A stretch of 64,000 bases of DNA from Eucommia ulmoides (lineage: Eukaryota > Streptophyta > Magnoliopsida > Garryales > Eucommiaceae), in the NCBI GenBank assembly GCA_016647705.1, contig CM028328.1, positions 43,903,429 through 43,967,428 of the forward strand. Direction: 5' to 3'. Positions 35,522 to 47,928 of this stretch are shown here, piece by piece (the stretch's first letter is position 1; each line of letters begins with the position of its first letter). A program made the translations under genes and the position numbers. The notes beneath the pieces were generated by a model. It did no database searches. It was not told the DNA's origin and was given only the letters and a program-made list of their open reading frames with translations.

Positions 35522-37133
35522 TGGTACGCGTGGAGGAATTTGCATCCTCGGCGTATCTGACTACTCGCGAGTGTACGAGATCAAAGTTTTAGTATAGTGT
35601 GATCGTTAAGATTGGGTTATCATATCCACTGGGATTGGTGTCGTTACTATCAAATACCGCGTTTATCGTGACCTAACTTTATCTAGGCGAAAAACAAATG
35701 TATTTACTTGATTAAACTAATACTAATATAACCTAAATTAACTACACTAATATGCTAATATGTTTTAGGGTCAAGAATTTCCTTGGGATTAACGTGTTTA
35801 CAAATACGTGTTCGATTTCGATTTTCTCATGTTTACGGTGTTCGACCTATTTGACAACCTCGGTACGTAAATTCCACCACCACCTCTCCCGAGTGTAAGA
35901 TGGTCGAATACATGACTTCGAGTCAACGAAGAAGTCTTCCTCAACATCTTAACGACCCTAGGTCATGTGAGTCTTGCCCAGCGTCATTGATTGCACACAA
36001 TCCAACTCCTGTCCGGGTCATTGGATCGTGCGTTGTATTTACCCCATCGACAATCTCCATTTTAAAACTCTCTTGCCACATCTCTTGAGTGTAAGATGAG
36101 GGATATAACGCAACTTTGAGTCAATGAAGAAGTCCCCCTCAACGTCTTAATGACCCTAGGTCGCATGAGTTCTACCCCAACGTCATCTATTGTCCACGAT
36201 TCAAACCCCGATTGGGTTATAGAATCATGGCGTTTGTTTACCCAAATTCGAATCTGGGGTTTGTCACAACCCCGTATTCTCCATTTATCTAACTAAGCAT
36301 GATAAACAAACAATATGATAAATACGATCAAACTACGAAGAACAATCACAAACAAAACACCGAAATCATCCAAACAACGTATTTATTAATATAGTGTTAA
36401 TCACTACTATAATCCATGTTTAGCTATGGCCATTGCCGCATTTTCAATGAAATAACAAGCTAAACATGCTCACATGATCCTAAGATAAAGAAATAAGTAT
36501 AAACAACTGAAGAACTTAGCCTCGTCCGAAGATAAACCGTAAGAACGCTCAACGATTGATTCGCCGTCTTCTCCACTTCGGGATGTGAGCTCCACCTCTA
36601 AAACTCCTAAACTCTAGCCTAAATATGGCCTAAGATGCCCAAATGGCCAGGGGGCCTCAAAGGAGGGGGAAGAAGAGGGGTATTTATAAACAAAATATCC
36701 CAAAAAATATCCTAAAAATATCTAGGCTGTGCAGAGGGTCTCCACCTAGGCGAAGGGTAGGTCGGTTTGGTGACCGCCGTGGCGATGAAAACAGTGGTGG
36801 ACGTGGAAAAGTTTCTACTGGATTTTCGCCTAGGCGATGGGCTATCAGTAGCTATTTGTCTTTCTCAGCTTCTTCACCGCTATGGCGGTAGTCTGGACGC
36901 CTAGGCGGTGGGCCTGTTTCACAATTTTGCCTCTGAGATTGTTTATCCACCGTAACTTTGACCGCTTTTGGTTCGATCTCATCGTTTTCGCTCTAGTTTC
37001 CTATCTTTTTGCTCCACACGCCTGATTTATACAAAAAGTATGAAAACTAATTAAAACATAGTAAAATACTATATAAACGCTCCAAAACTAACTTAATTCA
37101 GTTTGAAAATACGTAGGTAGATCACACTTATCA
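35522..37133 (-). repeat. LTR b of the three-LTR element
   Basis: It is 1612 bp and minus-oriented, directly repeated with LTR c. The polypurine tract TTTGGGGGTATT (minus strand) directly abuts its start, as expected for a 3' LTR. Confidence 0.85.
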
Positions 37134-39162
37134 AATACCCCCAAACTTGGAATTTGGCTAGTCCTTGAGCTAAACACACAAACAAAAATGAAAAATACAA
37201 CTAAATGAAATAACAAACATCCTAAAAACAATCTAAACATAATGATATGCGAGTTTTACATTCTTCTAACGGCCTATATATTTTGTCCCTCAACAACCGC
37301 AAGTCATATCATGTTCAGGCGGTAAAACACATCATGTGATTCTATAATTTCGACATGCAATAATGGTGAACGCTATTCTAGATCCTATAAATGTATTAGT
37401 GCGAGACTCAATAATATAACTATACAATAATTGGATTGGATTATCCACCAACGAAACTCATGATTTTAATCGTATAGGACTAGGATTTCCATAAGCCTGA
37501 TTGGGGTCCACTCTCCACTAATGTAGGCTTGGAAGTTCATAGAGATCAAAAGGACTTGGTTCGGTTTAGGAATATTTGGCCGAGGGTATTTTGGAATTGA
37601 AAACGGGTTAATGTTGTTAACTTAACGTTATCCAAGGCTCAATGCTTGGCACACTCTCTCTCGAACCCCCATAGAAAAATTGGAAACAATCCGGAACAAT
37701 CATTTTAGACCGACGTACACACTTGTCAAAAGAAACGTAAATAAACAATATTTACGTAGTTTTTTTTTTCTTTTTACTAACCACACCCCTAAACTTATTC
37801 GATTAGTATAATTTCACGGGTGTGGTTAAAACAAATGAAAAATGAGAAGTGAGTACTAGAATACCGAACCAATTAGAAGTTCGCCCTAAACCCAACCTCT
37901 CACATCAAGTAACATTTGCAATTGCTAACTTGATTTACTCTAATGTGACTTTAAATTCACCGATTAAGGTTTGGAAAAAGGTTAACTGGCTAGGGTATTA
38001 GTTTATGTGCTCAGAATTGAATTTGCATTTAGGCTTCGACAGGGTGACGAGGGATAAACATGTATCAAGGTTGGCTTAAAAAGGCTCAAGCAACAAAACG
38101 ACTGCCTAAATCACGTCTCCTGAACTACCTCGCCTAGGATTTCGCATCAAGCTTTCCCTCAATCAAGTTCTACAATCCTTAATGTGTCATAAATTTGGTT
38201 AATTGATAATCTTCCTCAAATCAATTGAATAGAAATACATTGAGTCTATGTGCTCGTGCAAATTAGGATCTACAATAATTTTTACCAAAAAGCATAGTCA
38301 AGCACAAAGAATTACACATGCATGGGTATTACCCTTGACCTCGAAAACAACCAGGGGTAATTTTTATCATTGGGTAATGGTCCAGATGAATGCAAAACTC
38401 AATATATAACAACAACACACAAACACATAAACACTTTCTAACCTAAACACACATGCAATACGCGAAAACAGTAACACATAAACTAACATACTATACATCA
38501 CTTCCGAACTTAAAACGGATAGTGTTCTCAGCGATCCTAATCATCAATCTCAACATATAAAATTTAAAGCATGCTGACGAAGGGTGTTTAGAACACTTAC
38601 TTGGGAGGCAAGAGGATCTCGCCTCCGATTCAAGTCAAATGTAATGGATTTAACTTATTTAACCTGGGGTTGCCTCACAAGAAGTGCGTGGTTTAATGTC
38701 CTTGGCCCAACATTTTCAGAACGCACTCAAGATTGGCAAGGTTTTGCTTTGGATGGATCAATCATTCAACGAAACGCCTCACCAACTTATGTGCGTGGCC
38801 TCGCACATTAAAACGGTTTGGAATCCCGTCGAAAGGGATGCATCAATACCTGTCAATCTAACATCCCCAAGTACCCTGCATTGGAAACAAAAATATAACT
38901 ACAAACAAAAATTATATACAAAAGAAATGCCTAAAGTAAAATTAAGTCATTTACACACAATATCGACAATAAATGACAAAACACAATCTTGGCAATACAA
39001 TACACTTGCTTCTCCTATCTAAAACTTAAGTCCTGAGTCGTTACCGCGTTTCTCTGGCAATAACATCAAAATAATCCCCGACAACGGCGCCCAAAACTTG
39101 CTAGGCGTTGCCGGAAATAGAATTTGACAAACAACAAATCCCCGGCAACGACGCCAAAAACT
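37134..39162 (-). other. Internal region of the three-LTR gypsy element
   Basis: About 2 kb separates LTR b from LTR c. No Gag, protease, reverse transcriptase or integrase motif is recognised on either strand. Two overlapping frames at 38584-39022 are unremarkable. At the right end lie the tRNA-Asp primer-binding site (39140-39156) and a second partial copy of the same motif at 39076-39091. Confidence 0.7.
39140..39156 (-). promoter_or_regulatory. tRNA-Asp primer-binding site
   Basis: The minus strand reads TGGCGTCGTTGCCGGGG, one base away from the complement of the 3' end of plant tRNA-Asp (TGGCGCCGTTGCCGGGG). It lies 6 bases from the end of LTR c and would prime first-strand cDNA. Confidence 0.85.
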
Positions 39163-40794
39163 TGGTACGCGCGGAGGAATTCGCATCCTCGGCATATCTG
39201 ACTACTTGCAAGTGTATGAGGTCAAAGTTTTAGTATAGTGTTATCATTAAGATCGGGTTATCATATCCACAGGGATTGGTGTCGTTACTATCGAATACCG
39301 CGTTTGTCGTGACCTAACTTTATCTAGGCGAAAAATAAATGTATTTACTTAATTAAACTAATACTAATATAACCTAAATTAACTAAACTAATATGATAAT
39401 ATGTTTTAGGGTCAAGAATTACCTAGGGATTAACGTGTTTACAAATACGTGTTCGATTTCGATTTACTCACGTTTACGGTGTTCAACCTATTTGACAACC
39501 TCGGTATGTAAACTTCACCGCCACCTCTCCCGAGTGTAAGACGGTAGAATACATGATTTCGTGTCAACGAAGAAGTCCCCATCAACGTCTTAACAACCCT
39601 AGGTCACATGAGTCTCGCCCAGCATTATTGCTTACACACAATCCAACTCCCGACCGGGTCATTGGATCGTGCATTGTATTTACCCTATCGACAATATCCG
39701 TTCTAAAACTCTCTCCCCACCTCTCCCGAGTGTAAGATGAGGGATATAACGCAACTTCGAGTCAACGAAGAAGTCCCCCTCAACATTTTAATGACCCTAG
39801 GTCACGTGAGTCTTGCCCCAACGTCATCAATTGTCCACGATTCAAACCCGACCAGGTTATAGAATCGTGGCGTTTGTTTATCCTAATCCGAATCCAGGGT
39901 TTGTTACAACCTCGCATTCTCCATTTATCTAACTAAGCATGTTAAACAAACAATACGATAAATACAATCAAATTACGAAGAACAATCACAAACAAAACAC
40001 TGAAATCATCCTAACAACGTATTTATAAATATAGTGTTAATCCCTGCTACAATCCATGTTTAGCTATGGCCATAGCCGCATTTATAGTGAAATATTAAGT
40101 TAAACATACTCACATGATTCTAAGATAAAGGAATAAGTATAAACAACTGAAGAACTTAGCCTCGTCCGAAGATAAACCGCTAAGAACGCTCAATGATCGA
40201 TTCACCGTCTTCTCCACTTTGGGATGTGAGCTCCACCTCTAAAACTCCTAAACCCTAGCCTAAATATGGCCTAAGGTACCCAAATCTCCGGAGGAATCAA
40301 AGGAGGGGGAAGTAGAGGGGTATTTATAAACAAAATATCCCAAAAAATATCCTTAAAATATCTAGGTTGGGCAGAAGGTCTCCGCCTAGGCGAAGGGTTC
40401 CACTGCCTCGGCGGATGGTAGGTCGGTTTGGTGACCGCCGCGGCGATGAAGACAGCGGTGGACGTGGAAAGGTTTATGCTAGATTTTCGCCTAGGCGGTG
40501 GGCTGTCTGTAGCCATTTGTCTTTCTCACCTTCTTCACCGCCGCGGCGGTGGTCTGGACGCCTAAGAAATGGGCTTGTTTCACAATTTTGCCTCCGAGCT
40601 TGTTTATCCACTGTAACTTCGACCGCTTTTTGTTCGATCTCATCGTTTTCCCTCCAATTTCCTATCTTTTTTCCCCACACGCCTGATTTATACAAAAAGT
40701 TTGAAAACTAATTAAAACATAATAAAATATTATATAAACGCTCCAAAACTAACTTAATTCGGTTTAGAAATACATAGGTAGATCACACCTATCA
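39163..40794 (-). repeat. LTR c of the three-LTR element (5' LTR)
   Basis: It is 1632 bp and minus-oriented, and serves as the 5' LTR because the primer-binding site follows it. By eye it is closer to LTR b than LTR a is. Confidence 0.85.
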
Positions 40795-42335
40795 ATAGTG
40801 GATGTTTAAGATCAGATATCGTTCCCATAGGGATGGGTTGAATAAGTTGAATACCGCAATGCATTGTCTTATATTATCTAGACAGTTCAAGAATTATTTA
40901 AAATTAAACTAATTAAAACTAAGCTAAACTACAATTAGTGGGTTAATCCTAACTAAGTTTATTAACTAGGGATTGATTTCCTTTACTTAATTCATGTTTG
41001 ATTTCGTTTAGTTAATAATAACGGAGTTTAGGTATCTGACAATCTCAGTTTGTAAACTCCTCCACCACCTCTGTCGAGTGTAAGACGGGGGAATACGTGA
41101 CTTCGTGTCAATGCCGAAGTCCCCCTCAACGTCTTAACGACCCTAGGCTGCATGAGTCTCGCCCCAACGTCATTGATTACACACTAACTAACGCCCTCCT
41201 GGGTCGTTAGATCGTAACGATGTGTTTACCCTAGTCCGAATCCAGGGTTACCTCTTCCGAGCGTCAAACCCTAGATTCTAAAATCCAATCCTAATACCTT
41301 AACAAGCATATTAAAGTTGTAATAAAATGATAAACACAATCGGATTTAACAACAAACAACCGTTAAAGAAACATATATTTTATCAAACTAGTATTTACAC
41401 AACTACATCTATCCCTAGCTAATATTTAACTAATCTAACATGATCTTGATCATTGGAACTACAAAACAAGATGGATTTATCATCATTTACAATAAAATAT
41501 TAAGTTACACAGAGAGAAAGATCAAATCTTAAAGTGGAGTGGTTTCTCCTTTCGCCGAAAATCGATCCGCTAATGTTTCCTCTTCTCTGGATGACGAATA
41601 TCCTCTTTGAGCTATTGAATATTGGCCAAGGATCAAGCTCCTAAGGTTAGGGACGTCCAAGCATCCAAAAGGCTTCAATGGAAATGGGGGAATGGGTATT
41701 TATAAGTGCAAGGCTTCAAAATATCTGAAAATATCTTTTTATCTATGCGGAGTTTACTGCCTAGGCGGTGGGATTCACTGCCTAGGCCCTAGGACTGCTC
41801 CCAACTTTCTGCCCTTTCGCCGCCTAGGCCGTGGAATCACTGCCTAGGCCGTGGGACTGGTCAAATTCAGCACTCTCTACAATCTCACAGCCGTGTCGGT
41901 GGCTTTCTCACCGTGATGATGGCTCTTGTGATCTTGAAACCTCGTTTCTTCATTATTTCTTCACCATTTTCCCACTGATTTTGCTTGTTTGTCGCTTGTT
42001 TGCGTCCCTACACCTAAATTACCGAAAAACAAACTAAAATGCAATTAAATTTAACTAATTCACTCGAAAACTACTAAATCCGACTTAGAAGTAGATAGGT
42101 ATTTTCTACCTATCACCTACAAAGACATATCAAATAATTAAATTTTTCATATTTCAATCTAATCGAATGATTTGTTCCAATTCTTTGATTTTTGTTCATC
42201 TTGTCGTGGTTTGCTCGTTTTTTTATCCGATTTGCCCCAACTTAACGCCGTTTTGTTTTATTTTCAAAAACATGCAAAAACAAACAAACTGACTTAATTT
42301 ATAATAATTTACTCTATTTGAGCGATTAACAAACC

Positions 42336-45300
42336 TATGTTTAAAGGTATTAAATCGTACAAAATGCGTTGCGATGACCATGCATATAATCTGTATCACA
42401 TATTGATATGTAAGATCAAAATTGTTTGGAAGTTGGTTAGTGATGATGTGTCGTTTTGAGGATATATATACATACACAGAGACACATAGACTTGATCTCT
42501 ACCCAATGATTTTCTTCTAAGTATGTTTCGAAATTAGCATTGAAAAATCTTATTCACTAAAATTGATTCACATTATTATTATGAATATCGTGTCTTGATT
42601 ATATGCCTACATGGAATTTTATTGTTAGCTAATATTGGTTTATTGATTAAATGTTTATAACTAAGAGATGTTAGATAAAATCACTGTTAAGCATGATCAT
42701 ATTTGTCGGCATATCGTATGATATTAAACTTGCATGGTTGGTATCGTTTTATGAAATCATGCTAATATATTTTTTATATCATCTGTATGATCATCTGAAT
42801 ATATATGGTATATTAATCGGTGCTAAATATTAATTGCTTAGTTATATGCCTTATTTTTAGTGTGAATTATTTTCAGCATACTTTCATCATCTCCTAATTT
42901 TAATGGGAAGCTGAATTTTTTTGAGATAGCAACATAACAATATATGATTATCCATGTTTAAGCGTGCATTAGACTTATATCAATTAGCTTCATAAATCAT
43001 CATGATTAAGATATGATCCTTGTGTTTGTGCTTTATTGTTGAAATGAGTTTGAGTACATCTAAAGGGGAGTTATTAATTGGTATCGTGAAATAAAAAATG
43101 TTGACTCATTTGAAATTATGTAATTTCATGCTGTATTGAAATATTTTGATGATCTCTTGAAATTGCCCACTTTTTGATGTGACAAAAGGGGGAGAGAATA
43201 AGATATTTTTGTTGTAATATTATTGGGGGAGAAATTATGATATTAAGGGGAAAAAGTTATAAGATGTTGTATGTGTTCTCCTAGCATGAATTCAAGAGTA
43301 TAATTAGAAAGGGGGAGTAATAACATTTTAAAAATATTTTATGCTTAAATTCAAAATATTTTTAATTAATGTTTCTTTTTCTCACTAATGGTGATTAAAC
43401 GAGTTAAAAATTTGTCCTTAGATTTAGGGGTAACATTGTTACATTATCGTTTTGAGAAAACATCAAAAATAATTGCCATCATAAAAAAATGGAGAGATTG
43501 TTGACCCCAATGTTTTAATGGATAATTAAATGTTGATGTTTTATAAAACTAATGTTCTATTGAGTGGTTTTAGATTTAAATTCCATATATTTAATTGAGA
43601 AGAAGAAGCATTGAAGAATCTATAGGGGGTGCAAAATGAGGATAACGAAGATTTGAAGAGTATTGAAGACATTGAAAACAAATAGGTGAAAATAATTCTT
43701 TACTTTTATACTCTTCATGGAACCCGAATTAGGATTACACACGACATTCTAAAATGAATTAATCTTATGCGTATAGTGATAATTTTAGGATTCTAATGTG
43801 TGTTTTATGATGTGTTAAGTCTTTGAAATGTTTTTTGTTAAGGACCTGATTGAAAAAATGGTTTTAATACTTAAAATTGTGGTTTCTCGGGTAAATTTGG
43901 TTAACCAATGAAAGGAGTCGATTGACTATCCAAAATAATGTGTTTGGGAAGTGGAATGGGTGACCTACTAGTGAATTTTGTCAATCAACAAGTTGGATCG
44001 GTCGACTAACGAATCTAGTAACTGAAATTGAAAAATGGAAAGACCTAGTGGTCCGATTGGTCAACCAACCAGAAGGGTCAGTCAACCGAACTGACCAACA
44101 CGAAGGTCAAAAGTATGACCGTTGTGAGAGGTCGGTCAACTGGCGAATATAGCCGGTCAACCGAGTAGTCCAGTTAACCTTTTGACTGGTTCATTTTTTG
44201 GTCAAATCAACTCGTTTTTTATGATTTCAAGGGATTCTTTTGATGGATTTAAGTATGATTCATATATATATATATATTAAAAGGATTCCTAATTAATTGG
44301 TCCATTTATTTAATTATTCTTTTAATTAAAATGGTTAAATACTTCCTATTTCTACATATTTTGATTTAAAAATATTTTTAGGATCAAAATGAGGTTTTCC
44401 AGCATTATTTTTCAAAACAATCATATTTATGTTGAATATATGTGATATATGGGGTATTGGGATGTCATTTAGAGTCATGACATTTGAAAACTAGCCGTTG
44501 GAGGCCTAGTTCTAGGTCTATCAATATAGATCTACGGGATTGAGAAAAGTAACTCAAGAACATCAGCCTTCTAGAAATTATAAGATAGATTTTGCTGCTA
44601 AAAATCATAATTGTGATTATACTTAGAGTTCTTGATCAAAGGTGCTCAATGTTCTTGTCACTGGTTTGTGTTTTACTATCGAGTTATGGTAATCATTTTC
44701 AACGAATTCTGAAGAGATCTTTCTAATTTATTTTTCTAACTTTCTTTCAATGGCTTGGTAAATTTATTTGAGAAAACTCGTTTTCAAATATAATTTCATG
44801 AAAATATTTTAAAATGGTTTTTATTTGAGAAATCTGATTACTTGCTATTTGTATGTTGAAATTATTTAAATCTGATTTGTGCCTCACATAGAATCTCTCA
44901 CTTAGTATTTCGGGACACTAATTTAGTATAATTGTATTGAGGTGGTAAAAGCTCCTTGTGGGAAGAAACTTGTTGATTTTTTCGTATTGGCGAGTTTAAG
45001 CGGATTAGACACGTTTGGGTCGGTGTTTAATCAGGGTAACTAGGTTTCAATCTTTACCTGAGAAATAGATTAGGGTTTGATCTTTAGTTTGCAAAAAGAT
45101 TAGGTTAGTCTTTAACCTGTGAAAAAATTAGATTTTAATTCTTCCTATAATAGAATTGAATGATTGTAAAGATTCTTCCTAAGCCTGCGAAAAAGATAAG
45201 TTTAACCGCATGGGAGAGCGATAGATTGATTCTAATCTTGTGAAAAGAATTAGGGTTGTAAAGGTTGATCCCGAGTCTGCGAAAAGAATCAGGATAGTTA

Positions 45301-45655
45301 GGGTTTGATTTTAAGTCTGGGAAAAGAATTATGTTAGCCTTCAACCTGTGAAAAAAATTGTATAGGTTTGGTTCTTACCTATGAAAGGAATCAAGGTTTA
45401 GTGGATTATGAATCTTCGTGGAGCTCGGGAGACTAGAAGTAGGTATGAGTAGCTTACCAAACTAAGATATATCGTTGTGTACTGTATTATTTTATTTCTG
45501 ATTGTTTCGGTGTGTATCTAGGTAAACACATTTTCACTATGTAACCAGATAATAATCGATTTAGGAAAATTGGTTATTTATTTTTGAATTAATAGTTTAA
45601 ATTTTTATAACTACCCAATTCAACCCCCCTTCTTGGGTAGATCTTTGGGCCAACA
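42336..45655 (+). mobile_element. 3' end of a SIRE-like Ty1-copia element
   Basis: The 3' LTR spans 43499-45655 (TGTTGACCCC to GGGCCAACA, 2157 bp) and is preceded by a polypurine-like AAATGGAGAGAT. Upstream, 42336-43498 is decayed internal sequence with ACAAAAGGGGGAGAGAA and AGAAAGGGGGAGTAA, purine runs typical of the region between pol and the 3' LTR in SIRE-type elements. The LTR contains repeated GGTCAACC/GTCGACT phrases. The 5' part is missing, so the element is truncated. Its LTR end matches that of the solo LTR at 14410-17474. Confidence 0.7.
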
Positions 45656-45702
45656 CTCTCTTCTGTTTTGACCCGCTCTTTGGTCATCAAGATGGTCTTC
45701 TA

Positions 45703-46202
45703 TCATTTCTTTAACCGTTTCTCATCTCCAAACATAGTTTCTGAGAAACCTTCTCTGAACGAGGCCTTCAATTTCTTCTCAGAGCTAAAAGAAGTTGTCA
45801 CTAGAGTGTCCCGATAGCAACGGAATTTGCAATAGTTGTTCATTGCTCTCTCAATTGGCTTCCCTTTTGGAGGCGGTAGATAGGAAGAAATATCTTCTGG
45901 AATCCTCCATGAAAATGGTGGACACAATGGCAGTAATGGGATGAACTCATGAACCCGGTGCCTGGAGAGAGAGAAAGAGAGAGTCATTGTCATTCTCCAG
46001 GGAAGGGGTTGAGACGTCCCTCCACTTGGTACATCTTTGATCCCTTCAGCTTGATCGATCTTTTGTGACCATCTTTCTCTTTCTTTTTTGTTAATCTCTC
46101 GCACTCTCTTCTAGGCGTTGCTTGGACATCGACAAGGTGGAATTTGGTTCTCCTATCTATATAGCCTGGTCCAAGTTGGCGATAGGTTGGTGCATAGGTC
46201 AT
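45703..46202 (-). pseudogene. Unidentified coding fragment, two overlapping frames
   Basis: The minus strand has a 70-codon frame (46202-45990, MTYAPTYRQLGPGYIDRRTK) that overlaps, out of frame, a 133-codon frame (46104-45703) containing FSWRIPEDISSYLPPPKGKP and ending KASFREGFSETMFGDEKRLK. Composition and codon-like texture suggest one former exon with a frameshift around 46000. I do not recognise the family. It lies just downstream of the copia LTR, which may have truncated it. Whether copy A has the same sequence upstream of base 1 cannot be seen. Confidence 0.4.
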
Positions 46203-46698
46203 AGGAGAGCTTCAAATGGCGCAACACATCCATAAAGGTTGTTATAGTCACGTCATCTAATAGGTCATCACATCCATTCACGTTCTTGTTGAACCGATCC
46301 TAGTGTACTAGTTTCCATGTCCTGTGAATGGTCCTCAATTAAAGTATCTGGAGTCCGTGTAAAGATTTGTAGAAAGAACTGTAAGGGTGTGCCCAATAAA
46401 GTTCCTTCATCATGAGAGTAAGAGTTCAATTGAAAATATGAGTTTAAGGGTTAAATAAGAAACCTATTCATTACCTGGTGTGTCATTGTCCTGCTATTTA
46501 TAAGAGAGAAATCTAATAGCTACGAAAAATTAAGGTTTTGAGCTCAGATTATTAGTGTAATTCAACAAGTTTAATCAAGTAGCGTGTGGCATGATTAAGT
46601 CATTAGACCTTGACTTTCAGCCCATCAAATGAAACCCATTGCCTATTTGAGGGATTGGGGGAAAAGGCCAAGCCCATGGGAATTAATGTAGAGACCCT
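46203..46698. other. Intergenic, no gene recognised
   Basis: Balanced-composition DNA between the unidentified coding fragment and the visible start of copy B. It may be part of the duplicated unit, since copy A begins at the window edge. Confidence 0.5.
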
Positions 46699-47572
46699 GC
46701 TGGTTGCATGGAGAATCTACATAATCCTCACTAATCACTGATCGAACCATGGCAGGATAGCATATGTAGGAGGTTAAGAAAGGTGCCCGACTCGGAGACC
46801 ATCGTTGGTTACTGGAGAATTTGGCTAGTGCACGACGAATACCCCAGATGACCCCCTATAATATAGTCAATAAGCGCTGACCGATAAAAAGTGGTAGGTG
46901 ATTTGTGCCTCTCTGACACGTGATGGCTTTGAATTGTGCAAGTGGTACCACGAAAGTACCTCTCATCGTTGTTATTTTTATTTTTTTTGGGTACAAGTTG
47001 TGGGTTTGATTCCATCTTAAATCCACATAATGATAAGATTACACTTTGTACCATAACTAAGTATACAGGTTGTTAGATTTTGCACTCAAATTAATATTTT
47101 AAATTTCATTGCATTACTCTTTAAATTTTCAAATTTTTGCTTCATTAACTCCTTTAACTAGGCCGGATCACGTTTTTTACCGAAGTTTTGTCAAGATTTT
47201 GGCAAATGTATTATTTAGTGAGAAGTGACAAATTTAGTCAAGTTTTTATTTTAATTCAATATTGAGTTCCCCCTCATTTCCTTTAGCATTTACCATCTCA
47301 AACACACACACACACACAAAAAAAAAAAAAAAACACAAACTTGAAATAACTTTAGGACAAAAACAACCATATATATTAATTATATGTGTAACATGAAAAA
47401 GAAACCAACAATCTTACAAGGCATACTGTAAATATATATATATCGCAATTTTATTGCGAAGAGTTGAGACTCATTAATTTGTAGACTCCATTTCAACGGT
47501 GATTGGTAGTGGTAAATTTATTCGGATGGCTTCGCGTAATATAGGGAAATGTAGGGTAGGAAGTGTAAATAT

Positions 47573-47878
47573 CTAGCAAAGAGGAGGATGAGGCAGCTTG
47601 CACTTGTCAGGGAGCTGAAAGGCGAGGTTAGGGTCAATCCCGAGCGACGGCAAGAGCTTTTTGTAAGAGCAAAGGCATCGGATGTCGGCGTGAGACAGCG
47701 CCTGGCAACACTCCGGTGACGGTGGCCGTGGGTTCGGCGGAGTCACCGACGGCTTGCAAGCCATGAGACCCGCACCATTCATCCCGCAGACTGTTTGGCC
47801 TTCCGACACTTGAATTCCGACGGCCATCAATGAGACAGCCACCACTACTAAAACCTTTAGCTTTATGGATATCTCCAT
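47573..47878 (-). CDS. DIR1-like non-specific lipid-transfer protein (copy B)
   Basis: The 101-residue secreted protein has a signal peptide at 1-27 and the eight-cysteine motif at 31, 41, 57, 58, 68, 70, 93 and 101. The stop (TAG) falls directly after the last Cys, the normal length for DIR1-like proteins. The start is MEISIKLK, downstream of a TATA box at 47929-47940. Such proteins hold a hydrophobic cavity closed by four disulfides and bind lipids outside the cell. DIR1 acts in systemic acquired resistance, but that role for this gene is only inferred from likeness. A proline-rich segment, PSVTPPNPRPPSP, sits before the CC pair, as in DIR1. All 303 coding bases match copy A. This is the best candidate for a functional gene in the window. 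Confidence 0.92.
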   Translation of the reverse strand: MEISIKLKVLVVVAVSLMAVGIQVSEGQTVCGMNGAGLMACKPSVTPPNPRPPSPECCQALSHADIRCLCSYKKLLPSLGIDPNLAFQLPDKCKLPHPPLC

Positions 47879-47928
47879 TTTGTTATCACCCTTTATTAAT
47901 TTGCTTGAACAAACCCTTTGCATCTGTC

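Larger units (their letters stand above)
33905..40794 (-). mobile_element. Three-LTR gypsy element with tail-to-tail LTR palindrome (level 3)
   Basis: The unit starts TGATAGGTGTGATC and ends in the complement GATCACACCTATCA, flanked by ATAGT at 33900-33904 and 40795-40799. It has a plus-oriented LTR (33905-35515), a minus-oriented LTR (35522-37133), an internal part of 2.0 kb and a minus-oriented LTR (39163-40794). In minus orientation the right LTR is followed after 6 bases by the tRNA-Asp primer-binding site (39140-39156), and the middle LTR is preceded by a G-rich polypurine tract (37134-37150). No gag or pol is recognised in the internal 2 kb, so the element is non-autonomous. The target duplication flanking the outermost LTR ends shows that the three-LTR form integrated as one piece. 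Confidence 0.8.
33831..42115 (-). mobile_element. Solo gypsy LTR (level 2), carrying a nested insertion
   Basis: It begins TGTACGACG at 33831 and ends CTATCA at 42115, with target duplication CCTAC at 33826-33830 and 42116-42120. After removing 33905-40794 and one ATAGT, the two parts (33831-33904 and 40800-42115) join into one LTR of about 1.39 kb. It aligns along its whole length with, but is clearly diverged from, the level-3 LTRs. No internal region is attached, so it is a solo LTR. Confidence 0.8.
32555..42335 (-). mobile_element. Outer Ty3-gypsy LTR (level 1), split by nested insertions
   Basis: In minus orientation the LTR runs from about 42330 down to 42121 and then 33825 down to about 32600. 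It is followed by TTTGGCGCTATTGCCCAGG, a degenerate tRNA-Asp primer-binding site, near 32555-32576. A segment of about 85 bases is present twice (33750-33835 and 42190-42290; GTGGTTTACTCGTTTTTATC and GTGGTTTGCTCGTTTTTTTA), which after removal of the insert becomes a tandem repeat inside the LTR. Its exact ends and its partner LTR were not found. Confidence 0.55.

Noticed and set aside
36643..36891. Arg/Gly-rich frame (and its counterparts at 40271-40711)
   Set aside because: It lies in LTR sequence with CGCCTAGGCG repeats and is not conserved as a frame among the three LTR copies.
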